From Thermofontimicrobium_A sp034505795 (GTDB lineage: Bacteria > Zhuqueibacterota > Zhuqueibacteria > Thermofontimicrobiales > Thermofontimicrobiaceae), in NCBI GenBank assembly GCA_034505795.1, contig JAPDQM010000001.1, forward strand, positions 38,775 through 102,774: a stretch of 64,000 nucleotides of DNA, written 5' to 3'. Under the pieces are notes generated by a model. That model did no database searches, was not told the origin of the DNA, and saw nothing but the letters and a program-made list of their open reading frames with translations. Below are positions 9,414-17,941 of the stretch, piece by piece. Position 1 is the first letter of the stretch, and every line of letters begins with the position of its first letter. The translations under genes and the position numbers were made by a program.

Positions 9414-9442
9414 TTGACTTTTTGGGAAGAAATTATTATTAA
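9414..9442 (+). promoter_or_regulatory. Candidate htpG promoter
   Basis: TTGACT, 17-base spacer, TATTAA, about 70 bases before the htpG start. No CIRCE inverted repeat or heat-shock sigma consensus is evident, so heat induction cannot be read from the sequence. Confidence 0.5.
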
Positions 9443-9512
9443 TACGCACTTTCATTGGTATGAACTCACAGGGAAAATGATTGGATGTGATCGAAATACG
9501 GAGGTGTGAATT

Positions 9513-11441
9513 ATGGAAGAAGTAAAGACCGAAACCAAAACTTATAAATTTAAAGCCGAAGTCAAACAGTTACTGGATATTCTGGCCAAATCCCTATATA
9601 CTAATCGAGAAGTTTTTGTGCGCGAATTGGTATCCAATGCCTCTGATGCGTTGGATAAGGTGCGATTTGAAAGCTTGCGAGGAACGGAAATCTATCAACC
9701 CGACCTACCATTCGAGATCAGCATCGAACTCGACAAAGAGAAGAAGACGTTCACTATTACCGATACAGGCATTGGTATGACGCGGGATGAGCTGATCAAG
9801 AATATTGGCACGATCGCGCATTCTGGCTCGGCAGAATTTTTGAAAAGTGCAGTTAAAGACACGCCCCAGGGACCCACGTTGATTGGCCAGTTTGGGGTCG
9901 GCTTTTATTCGGTCTACATGGTGGCAGATAATGTGGTCATTACGACGCGGTCGTATTTGAAAGATGAAATCGCGTGGCAGTGGCAAAGCGATGGGACCGG
10001 CAGCTACACGATCGAGTCGGTGGGACAAGCGCCGCGGGGAACGAAGATTGTGGTGCACCTGAAGGACGATGCGGTTGAGTTTGCCGAAAAATTCCGGATC
10101 GAAACAGTGATCAGGAAATATTCCAATTTCGTACCTTTTCCGATCAAATTGGCTGGTGAACAGGTGAATAAAATTTCGGCCATCTGGCGGGAGCCGAAAA
10201 CAGCCATCAAAGATGAACAATATCAGGAGTTCTATAAGTTTTTTGCCAATACCTCGGAAGAACCATTGAGCTGGCTCCATTTTACCGCCGATGCGCCGAT
10301 TCAATTGAACGCCTTACTTTTCTTTCCTAAGACGAATTATGAAATATTGGGCTTCAGTCCTCGAGAGCATGGCGTGAATTTATTCGTCAAGCGCATTCTG
10401 ATCCAGACTGAGAATAAGGATCTGCTGCCGCCGTATTTGCGCTTCGTAAAGGGTGTGGTGGACACAGAAGACCTGCCACTGAATATCTCCCGAGAAACGC
10501 TGCAGGAGAACATGACCATCATCAAAATCCGCAGCCTGCTGGTCAAGCGTATTCTGTCGCACCTGGCGGATATGGCCAAGGATGAAGCCGACAAATATCA
10601 AGCATTCTGGCAGCAATTTGGTCGAGTCCTGAAAGAGGGCTACACCGATTTTTCAAATCGTGAAAAAGTCGCTGAACTCTTTCGGTATAATTCTTCCATC
10701 CATACTGATGAAGATGGTCTGTGTTCACTGGACGATTATACTGGTCGCATGAAGGATGGTCAGGCAGAAATTTACTATCTTTCCGGAGCTAATCGGGAGG
10801 CGATCGAGCGCAATCCGCACCTGGAAATTTTCAAGCGCAAAGGAATCGAAGTGCTCTATTGCTTTGATCCCATCGATGAATTTGTCTTTGCTGGCTTATC
10901 CGAGTTCAAGAAGAAAAAACTGGTCTCGGCTGATCAGGCCGATTTAAAGGCATTGCAGGAAATAAAAACCGGCGACGGGCAGCCAGAACAAGAAACGGCT
11001 AAGGAGGAACTGAAAAAGCGCGACCGCCGGGAGCTGGAAAAACTGTGCACTCGGATCAAAAATATTCTGGGTGACCGCGTGGAGGAGGTTCGGCTGTCGG
11101 ATCGACTAACGGATAGCCCGGCGGTTCTGGTGTCTAAGGATACTGGCATTTCGTCCCAGATGCAAAAAATCTTGCAGGTGATTCACCAGGACACGCCACC
11201 GCTCAAGAAGATATTGGAGATCAATGGCAGCCACGATCTTGTCTTGAACATGCTAAGCATTTTTCAACATGATCCCAAAGACCCCTATCTGGAAAAAGCG
11301 GTAACGGAACTGTTTTATAGCGTCCAATTGCAGGATGGCTTTGTGCTCGATCCCTACCAGATGGTAAGCGGCATGCAATCGTTATTGCTCGATGCCACGG
11401 GGTGGTATCTCAAGGATAAAAATTGGTCAAAGGAGACATGA
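9513..11441 (+). CDS. htpG: HtpG, Hsp90-family ATP-dependent chaperone
   Basis: A 642-residue cytosolic chaperone, close to the family's usual 610-650. N-terminal GHKL ATPase motifs are clear: ELVSNASDALDK with the Mg/ATP-binding Asn, DTGIGMTRDEL, and GQFGVGFYSVYMVAD as the ATP lid/glycine loop. The middle domain carries the conserved NISRETLQ segment with the catalytic Arg, and the C-terminal dimerisation region is present. A charged stretch around 485-510 (QPEQETAKEELKKRD) replaces the eukaryotic linker region. CGGAGG is 8 bases before the ATG. It is monocistronic, between a promoter-like site at 9414 and a bidirectional terminator at 11589. Confidence 0.97.
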   Translation: MEEVKTETKTYKFKAEVKQLLDILAKSLYTNREVFVRELVSNASDALDKVRFESLRGTEIYQPDLPFEISIELDKEKKTFTITDTGIGMTRDELIKNIGTIAHSGSAEFLKSAVKDTPQGPTLIGQFGVGFYSVYMVADNVVITTRSYLKDEIAWQWQSDGTGSYTIESVGQAPRGTKIVVHLKDDAVEFAEKFRIETVIRKYSNFVPFPIKLAGEQVNKISAIWREPKTAIKDEQYQEFYKFFANTSEEPLSWLHFTADAPIQLNALLFFPKTNYEILGFSPREHGVNLFVKRILIQTENKDLLPPYLRFVKGVVDTEDLPLNISRETLQENMTIIKIRSLLVKRILSHLADMAKDEADKYQAFWQQFGRVLKEGYTDFSNREKVAELFRYNSSIHTDEDGLCSLDDYTGRMKDGQAEIYYLSGANREAIERNPHLEIFKRKGIEVLYCFDPIDEFVFAGLSEFKKKKLVSADQADLKALQEIKTGDGQPEQETAKEELKKRDRRELEKLCTRIKNILGDRVEEVRLSDRLTDSPAVLVSKDTGISSQMQKILQVIHQDTPPLKKILEINGSHDLVLNMLSIFQHDPKDPYLEKAVTELFYSVQLQDGFVLDPYQMVSGMQSLLLDATGWYLKDKNWSKET

Positions 11442-11588
11442 TTTGGAAATGCTGCAATTGACAGCGCCAATCAATTGGCTGGTTGGTACAGCAACATTCT
11501 TATCTGCTATGATTGATCGAATGACAGATGAACTGTTGCCGATGTGTTCTTGACTCAGAATAAGATTTTTAGGTAAGGTTTTAAAAGC

Positions 11589-11623
11589 AAAACGGGAACA
11601 GCTAATCCATCTGTTCCCGTTTT
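11589..11623. terminator. Bidirectional intrinsic terminator between htpG and pepD
   Basis: Perfect 13-base arms AAAACGGGAACAG and CTGTTCCCGTTTT flank a 9-base loop. The arms end in A-runs and T-runs, so each strand has a hairpin followed by U residues. It lies between two convergent genes and can serve both. Confidence 0.85.
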
Positions 11624-11667
11624 CATGACTATTATGAAGAAGCACGTTTTGCGGAGAAAAGCTATAA

Positions 11668-13140
11668 CTACGCCATCGCCTGCGCCGTCTTCAACTCTTT
11701 CAACAACGCCACCAGAAAGTCCCACACTTTGCCAATAGCGCTGATTTTAATTTTTTCATCCGGCGAGTGGGGATTTTTCAGGTCAGGTCCGATAGAAATC
11801 ATATCCATTCCCGGATTGCGATCGCCGATGATGCCGCATTCCAGACCTGCGTGGATGACTTCAACTACTGGCTCTTTATGGAACAACCGCTGGTACAGCT
11901 TTTTGCTTTTATCCAGGAGCGGCGAATCCATTTTGGGCGGCCAGGGTGGATAGCCATCACCACTCGCCGCGGTGCCGCCGGCCAACCGGGCAATAGCTTC
12001 GATGCGGTTGGTATGGGCTTTCAGCCGTGAAACCACTGAACTCCTCTGGCTGCTCAGCAGTTTTGCAGTTTGATTTTCAATCTTAATATTGGCGACATTA
12101 TTCGACGTTTCGACCAGCCCTGGAATATCGGTGGACATGGCAGCTACGCCATGGGGCAGTGCCAGAATGAGATCGATTAACCGCTGAGCATCTTTTGGGG
12201 TGATTGCCTGCTGAAATTTGCTATCGGTGACAGGGTCGAAGATCAATTTTAAATCCGGGTCAGTGTTCTTGAATTCATTTTTCAATATGTGTTCCATTTC
12301 AGCGATGGCTTGTTTGCATTCAGTTTCATCTTTGGGCTGAATGAAAATAACCGCTTCGCAGTCGCGAGGAATGGCGTTATGGGCACGGCCGCCGGAGAAG
12401 TCTGCCAGCCGCAGATTGACCTTCGATTGCAAAAGATCCAATACGCGTGCGAGTACTTTTATGGCATTGGCGCGTTCTTCTTTGATATTGACACCGGAAT
12501 GACCGCCTTTCATGCCGCCCGCCTGCAACTTATAGGGTTTGTAAGTGGCGGGGATTTTTTCAAAGGCCAGTGGCAGATCAATTTTGGTATTTACTCCGCC
12601 GGCGCAACCTACTGTGAATACCCCTTCGTCCTCAGAATCCAGATTGATCAAAATTTTGCCCTCAATAAAGCCTGGTTCCAGGGCATTAGCCCCGGTGAGG
12701 CCGGTTTCTTCGTCGACCGTAAACAATAATTCCAGCGGCGGATGCTGAATTTTTTGATCCAGCGCAGCGGTCATGGCCATGGCGATGGCAATTCCATTGT
12801 CAGCACCGAGGGTGGTGCCATCGGCTTTCAGCCAATCGCCATCAAAAACCAATTTAATCGCATCTTTAGAAAAATCGTGGGTAGATTCTGGCGTCTTCTC
12901 GCAGACCATGTCCATGTGACCCTGCAACACAACTATCGGGGCTGCTTCATAACCCGGTGAGGCAGGCACTTTGATCACAATATTGCCAACCTTGTCGGTT
13001 CGAGTTTGGAAATGGTGTTGCTGGGCCCAGTTGAGCAGCCAGGTGCGAATCTTATCCTCGTGCTTGGAACAGCGGGGGATCTTGGTAATTTCAGTGAACC
13101 ATTTGATAATTTCATTGGTCGCTTCATGTTCAAATTTCAT
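11668..13140 (-). CDS. pepD: PepD-like aminoacyl-histidine dipeptidase (M20 family)
   Basis: A 490-residue cytosolic metallopeptidase that cleaves Xaa-His and related dipeptides. The start at 13140 is set by GGAGG five bases upstream. M20 metal-site motifs are present: HMD (His75, Asp77), GADNG with bridging Asp114, DEETG with Glu144/Glu145 (general base and ligand), and HAGLECG near the C-terminus with the last ligands. The long insert between is the dimerisation ('lid') domain, including GGMKGGHSGVNI. Length and motifs match PepD of enteric bacteria (about 485). It is transcribed alone, convergent with htpG. Confidence 0.93.
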   Translation of the reverse strand: MKFEHEATNEIIKWFTEITKIPRCSKHEDKIRTWLLNWAQQHHFQTRTDKVGNIVIKVPASPGYEAAPIVVLQGHMDMVCEKTPESTHDFSKDAIKLVFDGDWLKADGTTLGADNGIAIAMAMTAALDQKIQHPPLELLFTVDEETGLTGANALEPGFIEGKILINLDSEDEGVFTVGCAGGVNTKIDLPLAFEKIPATYKPYKLQAGGMKGGHSGVNIKEERANAIKVLARVLDLLQSKVNLRLADFSGGRAHNAIPRDCEAVIFIQPKDETECKQAIAEMEHILKNEFKNTDPDLKLIFDPVTDSKFQQAITPKDAQRLIDLILALPHGVAAMSTDIPGLVETSNNVANIKIENQTAKLLSSQRSSVVSRLKAHTNRIEAIARLAGGTAASGDGYPPWPPKMDSPLLDKSKKLYQRLFHKEPVVEVIHAGLECGIIGDRNPGMDMISIGPDLKNPHSPDEKIKISAIGKVWDFLVALLKELKTAQAMA

Positions 13141-13598
13141 CACGTCCTCCATAATTTTGGATCGCTATGTATTGGCCTGGGTTTGCAGGATTATCATTCA
13201 ACGAAGATTTGCTTGATTTATTTTGCTCCTTGCTTGATTGAACAATGGCCGCCGATAATAGTTCAATGAGTAACATAATGCAGCCACAAATCGGTGACAA
13301 CGTTGTCGTTAATGGTCGAAAAACTAACATTCTTTATTTCGGGTCATTGGCAACCTAATATAGCTAATTCAACACTCTTTGTCAAGCAAAAAGCTTACTC
13401 TGCTGAAAATCAGATGACATAGCAAGCTGGCTGCCTGGAACTGATATTTAATCTGCCTGCTGCCGAGCCACAGCAGGTGATGGAAGCTGAAAAATTGCTT
13501 GCATTTTTTAGATTGAATTGCTATATTGAAGGTTTACAATTCATGAGTCAAAGTCATATTTAGATTGATTTATTTTAGCATGTCAAAGGAGCAATGTT
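13141..13598. other. Divergent intergenic region pepD / ppiD-like
   Basis: AT-rich, no convincing frame on either strand. It must hold both promoters; only the plus-strand one at 13513 is recognisable. Confidence 0.4.
13513..13540 (+). promoter_or_regulatory. Candidate promoter of the ppiD-like gene
   Basis: TTGAAT, 16-base spacer, TACAAT, ending 58 bases before the start codon. The -10 box is close to consensus and the surroundings are AT-rich. Confidence 0.45.
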
Positions 13599-15413
13599 AT
13601 GCCGGTAATGCATAAGATGAGAGAGAACACGCATATTATTTTGTTCTTTCTGTTGGTCATGTTTCTGTTGAGTATGACGATCGGTGGTCTGGTTGGTGGA
13701 GCCGATATTACGCATCTTTTCGGCCGACGACCAGATACGATCCTGTCGGTCAATGGCGAAAATATCTCCGCGCAATATTACGATCAATTCCATAAACGCC
13801 AATATGATCTGTATCGACAGCAGAACCAGAAAGATCCCCAGGGATATGAACAACAGCAATTGGAAGATGAAATCTGGGAGTCGTTGATTCGGGATGTGTT
13901 ATTGCGTCAGGCCGCTGAAAAGATGAATATTAAAGTGACCAAAGAGGAGATCAAGTATTATTTTGAGAATCCACCCGCGTTTCTGCGTCAGGATCCGAAT
14001 TTTCTGGATGAGCAGGGCAATTTTGATATGAAAAAATATCAAGCGGCATTGAATGATGAGCGCAATGTGCAATATTGGGATAACATCCAGGCATATCTTG
14101 AAGCGACGTTGCCCTTCAACAAAATTTACCAACAGGTGCAGTCGTCCGTATTTGTAACCGATGAGGAAGTGCGGCAGGAATACCTCAAGCAAAATCAAAA
14201 AGTGCGGGTCAAGTATGTGACGTTCGATCTGGTGAGTTTCAAGGTTGAAGATTCGGCGATCAGCGCCAAAGACATCGAAAAATATTACAACGAGCATCAG
14301 GAAAGCTATAAGGAAGAGGAGAAGCGAAAGATCCAATATGTGATGTTCAATCTGGTGCCTTCGGCTGCAGATTCTGAAGAGGTCGTGGCCACCGCTGAGT
14401 CATTGATCGACAGCTTGCGAGAAGGGAGCGACTTTGCCACTTTAGCCAAAACCTATTCTGAGGATCCTGGATCGGCGCAAAATGGTGGTGATCTCAACTA
14501 TTTCGAGCGCGGTATGATGACGAAGCCGTTCGAGGAAGCCGCTTTTGCCGCTAAGGTCGGTGATGTGGTAGGCCCGGTCGTCACGCAATTTGGGGTTCAC
14601 GTGATAAAGGTCGAGGATAGGAAAACTGAGGATGGCAAAGAAAAAGTTAAAGCTCGACACATCCTGCTGAAGTTTAAGCCATCCAATAACACGATCGAAG
14701 CTGCGCGGGACAATGCCAATTATTTTCTGGAAAATGCCAATGAGGTCGGATTCGATGCCGCGGTCGTCGCAGAGAAATTGAAGGTGGACACCACCGATTA
14801 TTTTGCCAATACCGGTTTTATTCCCCGGCTGGGCGTGCAGCGACAGATGGTTGATGCTATCTTCCACGCCAAAGTTGGTAAAATGAGCCGGGTGCATTAT
14901 ATCGAAGATCGAGGCTATATCATCTATCAACTGCTGGCAATTCAGAAAGCACGGGTGAAGCCGCTCAAGGACGTGGAGGCGGCTATCCGTAGTACTCTGA
15001 AACGCGAAAAACAAAAAGCATTGGCTGAACAAGCGGCGCAGCAATTTCGACAGAAAATTCAGAATCCCGATGACTTTGAACTCATCGCACAACAAAGCTC
15101 GCTCAACATTGTGGAGACAGAGCCATTTACGCTCACCGGTTTTGTGCGCAACTTTGGTCGAGAACCGAAATTTAACGGTGCGGCCTTTCGATTGAATGTG
15201 GGCGAAGTTTCGCCGGTGATCTCTGGTGTGCGAGGCGCTTTCGTTTTGAAGGTGATCGAAAAAACGCCCTTTGATGAAACTGATTTTCTAACGAAAAAGG
15301 AAAATCTCACCAGAGAATTGTATGAGAAAAAGCAACAAGCGGTTTACAAAGACTGGTATGAGAATTTGAAAGAAAATGCTAAGATCAAAGATTACCGTTA
15401 TATATTTTTCTAA
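13599..15413 (+). CDS. PpiD/SurA-like peptidyl-prolyl isomerase
   Basis: A 604-residue membrane-anchored periplasmic folding factor. One N-terminal transmembrane helix (about 12-33) is followed by a SurA_N-type helical chaperone region (VNGENISAQYYDQ..., about 48-200), a parvulin domain at about 244-345 (YSEDPGSAQNGGDLNYF, then MTKPFEEAAF and GPVVTQFGVHVIKV), and a second degenerate parvulin-like stretch starting ARHILLKF at 353. The architecture matches PpiD, which assists outer-membrane protein folding at the inner membrane. AAGGAG is 8 bases upstream of the ATG. The isomerase activity of the second domain is doubtful because its core motif is incomplete. Confidence 0.85.
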   Translation: MPVMHKMRENTHIILFFLLVMFLLSMTIGGLVGGADITHLFGRRPDTILSVNGENISAQYYDQFHKRQYDLYRQQNQKDPQGYEQQQLEDEIWESLIRDVLLRQAAEKMNIKVTKEEIKYYFENPPAFLRQDPNFLDEQGNFDMKKYQAALNDERNVQYWDNIQAYLEATLPFNKIYQQVQSSVFVTDEEVRQEYLKQNQKVRVKYVTFDLVSFKVEDSAISAKDIEKYYNEHQESYKEEEKRKIQYVMFNLVPSAADSEEVVATAESLIDSLREGSDFATLAKTYSEDPGSAQNGGDLNYFERGMMTKPFEEAAFAAKVGDVVGPVVTQFGVHVIKVEDRKTEDGKEKVKARHILLKFKPSNNTIEAARDNANYFLENANEVGFDAAVVAEKLKVDTTDYFANTGFIPRLGVQRQMVDAIFHAKVGKMSRVHYIEDRGYIIYQLLAIQKARVKPLKDVEAAIRSTLKREKQKALAEQAAQQFRQKIQNPDDFELIAQQSSLNIVETEPFTLTGFVRNFGREPKFNGAAFRLNVGEVSPVISGVRGAFVLKVIEKTPFDETDFLTKKENLTRELYEKKQQAVYKDWYENLKENAKIKDYRYIFF

Positions 15414-15438
15414 CTGACAGGTGATTATTGATGAGAAC

Positions 15439-15493
15439 GGGGACTGGTTGGTTGATGGTATGAGCGAGGCTGCCATCGGCTGGCTTAGTCCCC
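15439..15493 (+). other. Long G-U-rich RNA hairpin after the ppiD-like gene
   Basis: Arms at 15439-15458 and 15473-15493 begin and end with GGGGACT/AGTCCCC. The inner 13 positions pair through a mixture of Watson-Crick and G-U pairs with one bulged C. The wobble pairs only form on the plus-strand RNA, so the structure belongs to the transcript of the upstream gene. Six U residues follow 15 bases later (15509-15514), further away than usual for a terminator. Confidence 0.4.
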
Positions 15494-15588
15494 AATTCGT
15501 TGATGCGCTTTTTTCTCAGTACATGCATGAGAATTATACTTGACCAGGTTAGCAAGCGCAGATGCAGTCAAGAGGGAGAGAGAACGTG

Positions 15589-16317
15589 ATGAATGTACCA
15601 ATAAAGCCGATTTATCTTTTTGCGGATAGTCAGCTACTGTTCTGGAAATCTGATGGGCATTTATTTCTGGAAACATTAAAAGATCACCTTGCCGCTGCTG
15701 ATCCCAAAGCGGCTTACATTGGGGCTGCCAATGGCGATAATCCAGAATTTTTTGAAATTTTCAAATCAGCCATGGAGGGCATTGGCATTACCAATTGTCG
15801 CATGATTCAGTCTCAATTTTCAGCCGCGGACCATGATTATCTGGCAGAAGCAGATCTTATCCTGCTGGCTGGTGGAGAGTTGAAAAGAGGCTGGGATATT
15901 CTGGTCAAAACCGGCATGAGGGATTTGGTCATTAAGAAATACTACGCCGGTGCTACACTTATTGGAATATCAGCCGGAGCTGTTCAATTGTGTCTCGGCG
16001 GCTGGGCCGATGGCGATATGTTCGTGGATAATTTTATCTATACGTTTAAATTGACTCCATTGCTGCTTGGCACTCATGAGGAGAAAGAGGATTGGAGGCG
16101 CTTGCGAAAATCAGTCCGGGTCATGGGCAACCGCATCAAAGCCATCGGCGTTTCTGCCGGAGGTGGGTTAATTTACTACCCGGACCATACGCTGGAACCG
16201 ATTCGGTTTCCGGTTCATGAATTTGTGGTCAAAAATAATAAGCTGGTTTATTGCCTGGTATATCCGCCCACCGGGAATGAGAGAGAATGTACTGAAGAAC
16301 TCATGATGCTTCATTAA
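15589..16317 (+). CDS. S51-family serine peptidase (dipeptidase E / cyanophycinase-like)
   Basis: A 242-residue cytosolic protein with a class-I glutamine-amidotransferase-like fold. The nucleophile elbow GISAGAVQL carries the predicted catalytic Ser, and ADLILLAGGE is the usual preceding strand. PepE-type enzymes remove N-terminal Asp dipeptides; cyanophycinases cleave Asp-Arg polymers, and the sequence does not decide between them. The start at 15589 is preferred because GAGGGAGAG precedes it; a Met nine codons upstream lacks a site. It leads a close run with AlaX (27-base gap) and PhzF (23-base gap), a possible operon of small-molecule and peptide clean-up functions. Confidence 0.75.
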   Translation: MNVPIKPIYLFADSQLLFWKSDGHLFLETLKDHLAAADPKAAYIGAANGDNPEFFEIFKSAMEGIGITNCRMIQSQFSAADHDYLAEADLILLAGGELKRGWDILVKTGMRDLVIKKYYAGATLIGISAGAVQLCLGGWADGDMFVDNFIYTFKLTPLLLGTHEEKEDWRRLRKSVRVMGNRIKAIGVSAGGGLIYYPDHTLEPIRFPVHEFVVKNNKLVYCLVYPPTGNERECTEELMMLH

Positions 16318-16344
16318 CGATTTCTACCTTAAGGTGATAAGCGA

Positions 16345-17058
16345 ATGACCGAGTTGCTGTTTCAGACAGATAGCTATATTAAAAATTTTCCAGCGACAGT
16401 GGTCGCAATTAATACTGAAGAAAATGCGATTGGTCTGGATCGCACCGCTTTTTATCCCGGCGGAGGCGGCCAGCCGTGTGATATTGGTCACATCCAGGTA
16501 GACGACCTCCTGCTGCCGGTTACCAAAGTCAAATCTATTGACGGTGTGGTCTGGCATTGGATCGATGGTAAACTACCGGCAATGGGTGCTCAAGTGACGG
16601 GTCATCTCAATTGGGATTATCGGTATCAATTGATGCGCACGCATACGGCGCTGCATATCCTTTGCGGAGTGGTCTGGCGAGATTATGGCGCCCAGGTGAC
16701 CGGCGGCAATATGGAACCGCTTCAGGGACGAATGGATTTTGAGTTTGAATCGTTGCAAAAAGAATTGGTGCATGAGATCGAGGAAAAGGTCAACCTGGAA
16801 GTGAAACAGGGTCGGGAAGTTCGGGTGAAAATTTTGCCGAGGGCAGAGGCGTTCAAAATCCCGGACCTGATTCGTACCAAAATCAATCTGTTGCCTGAGC
16901 AAATCCAGCAGGTACGAACGGTAGAAATCGTCGGATTGGATTTACAAGCCGATGGCGGTACTCATGTGGCCAACACCCGCGAGGTAGGTTATATTCGGGT
17001 GGTGGATTACAAAAGCAAAGGCCAGATCAATAAACGAATTTACATTCAGTTGGAATAA
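16345..17058 (+). CDS. AlaX-type alanyl-tRNA editing hydrolase
   Basis: A 237-residue free-standing homologue of the AlaRS editing domain, which hydrolyses Ser- or Gly-mischarged tRNA-Ala in trans. Seen: the N-terminal beta-barrel (TAFYPGGGGQP), the zinc motif HTALH (His100, His104), and the C-terminal SAD-type motif ADGGTHVANTREVG. The fourth motif is usually CxxxH; here the Cys position is Asp203, with His207 kept. My recollection is that some AlaX proteins share this change. The short form without the C-Ala domain suggests AlaX-M type. AAGGTGAT lies about 9 bases before the start. Confidence 0.88.
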   Translation: MTELLFQTDSYIKNFPATVVAINTEENAIGLDRTAFYPGGGGQPCDIGHIQVDDLLLPVTKVKSIDGVVWHWIDGKLPAMGAQVTGHLNWDYRYQLMRTHTALHILCGVVWRDYGAQVTGGNMEPLQGRMDFEFESLQKELVHEIEEKVNLEVKQGREVRVKILPRAEAFKIPDLIRTKINLLPEQIQQVRTVEIVGLDLQADGGTHVANTREVGYIRVVDYKSKGQINKRIYIQLE

Positions 17059-17081
17059 TTGTCAACCCATTGAAAATTGCC

Positions 17082-17861
17082 ATGCCATTCCCCCTCTATC
17101 AGATCGATGCATTCACCAGTCAAGTCTTTGCTGGAAATCCCGCCGCAGTCGTTCTGTTGCCCTACTGGCTCGATGATCGCACGTTGCAGTCGATTGCTAT
17201 GGAAAACAATCTCTCAGAAACCGCTTTTTTGTTCCGGCAGGCGGATCATTATGAGCTGCGCTGGTTTACACCCGTTGCAGAAGTGGATCTTTGCGGTCAT
17301 GCCACCCTTGCCTCGGCTTACGTTGTTTTTCAGTTTCTGGAACCAGCAAGCCGTTCCGTCACTTTTAAAACCAGGAGTGGTTTGCTGGCAGTGCAACGAG
17401 AAGATGATTTATTAGCGATGGATTTTCCGGCGCGGCGGGCATTGCCAGCGCCGCCCGTAGACTACTTGCTGAAAGGGTTGGGGGTTACTCCCGACGAAGT
17501 TTTGGTGGCAAGAGATCATCTGGTCGTCTATCCATCGGAAGCGATAGTGCGTGCGCTTAAACCGGATATGGCGCTGCTGGCGCAGTTGGATTCCCTGGGC
17601 GTAATTGCTACTGCACCGGGCGAGGAAGCTGATTTTGTTTCTCGATTTTTCGCCCCTAAGGTAGGAGTGCCTGAAGACCCGGTCACCGGCTCAGCACATT
17701 GTACCCTGATTCCTTATTGGTCTGAGCGACTGGGTCGAAAAAAACTGCAGGCACAGCAGGTTTCAGCGCGTGGTGGCGAACTGTTCTGTGAGGATCAGGG
17801 GACGCGGGTCAAGATCGCCGGACGGGCGGCGCTCTATCTGAAGGGCGAGATTTTTATTTAG
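17082..17861 (+). CDS. PhzF-family epimerase/isomerase
   Basis: A 259-residue protein of the PhzF/diaminopimelate-epimerase fold. The family catalytic Glu lies in NNLSETAFLF, with the paired motifs DLCGHATLAS and EDPVTGSAHC marking the two halves. In phenazine producers PhzF isomerises DHHA, but most homologues outside phenazine clusters have unknown substrates, and no other phz gene is present. The ATG at 17082 is chosen over a TTG four codons upstream, though neither has a clear ribosome site; the gene may be translated by coupling to alaX, 23 bases upstream. Confidence 0.85.
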   Translation: MPFPLYQIDAFTSQVFAGNPAAVVLLPYWLDDRTLQSIAMENNLSETAFLFRQADHYELRWFTPVAEVDLCGHATLASAYVVFQFLEPASRSVTFKTRSGLLAVQREDDLLAMDFPARRALPAPPVDYLLKGLGVTPDEVLVARDHLVVYPSEAIVRALKPDMALLAQLDSLGVIATAPGEEADFVSRFFAPKVGVPEDPVTGSAHCTLIPYWSERLGRKKLQAQQVSARGGELFCEDQGTRVKIAGRAALYLKGEIFI

Positions 17862-17941
17862 CTGGAATTGTTGCTGGTAACTTTTCGACTCGACTGACCT
17901 GCTGCATTGTGACAGGGCAAAAATACGCTTTTGGAGCTAAC

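Noticed and set aside
9705..10304. Long minus-strand frame inside htpG
   Set aside because: Lies entirely within a well-conserved gene on the other strand and has no family motif or ribosome site.
14442..15095. 217-codon minus-strand frame inside the ppiD-like gene
   Set aside because: Overlaps conserved parvulin coding sequence and shows an improbable composition for a protein.
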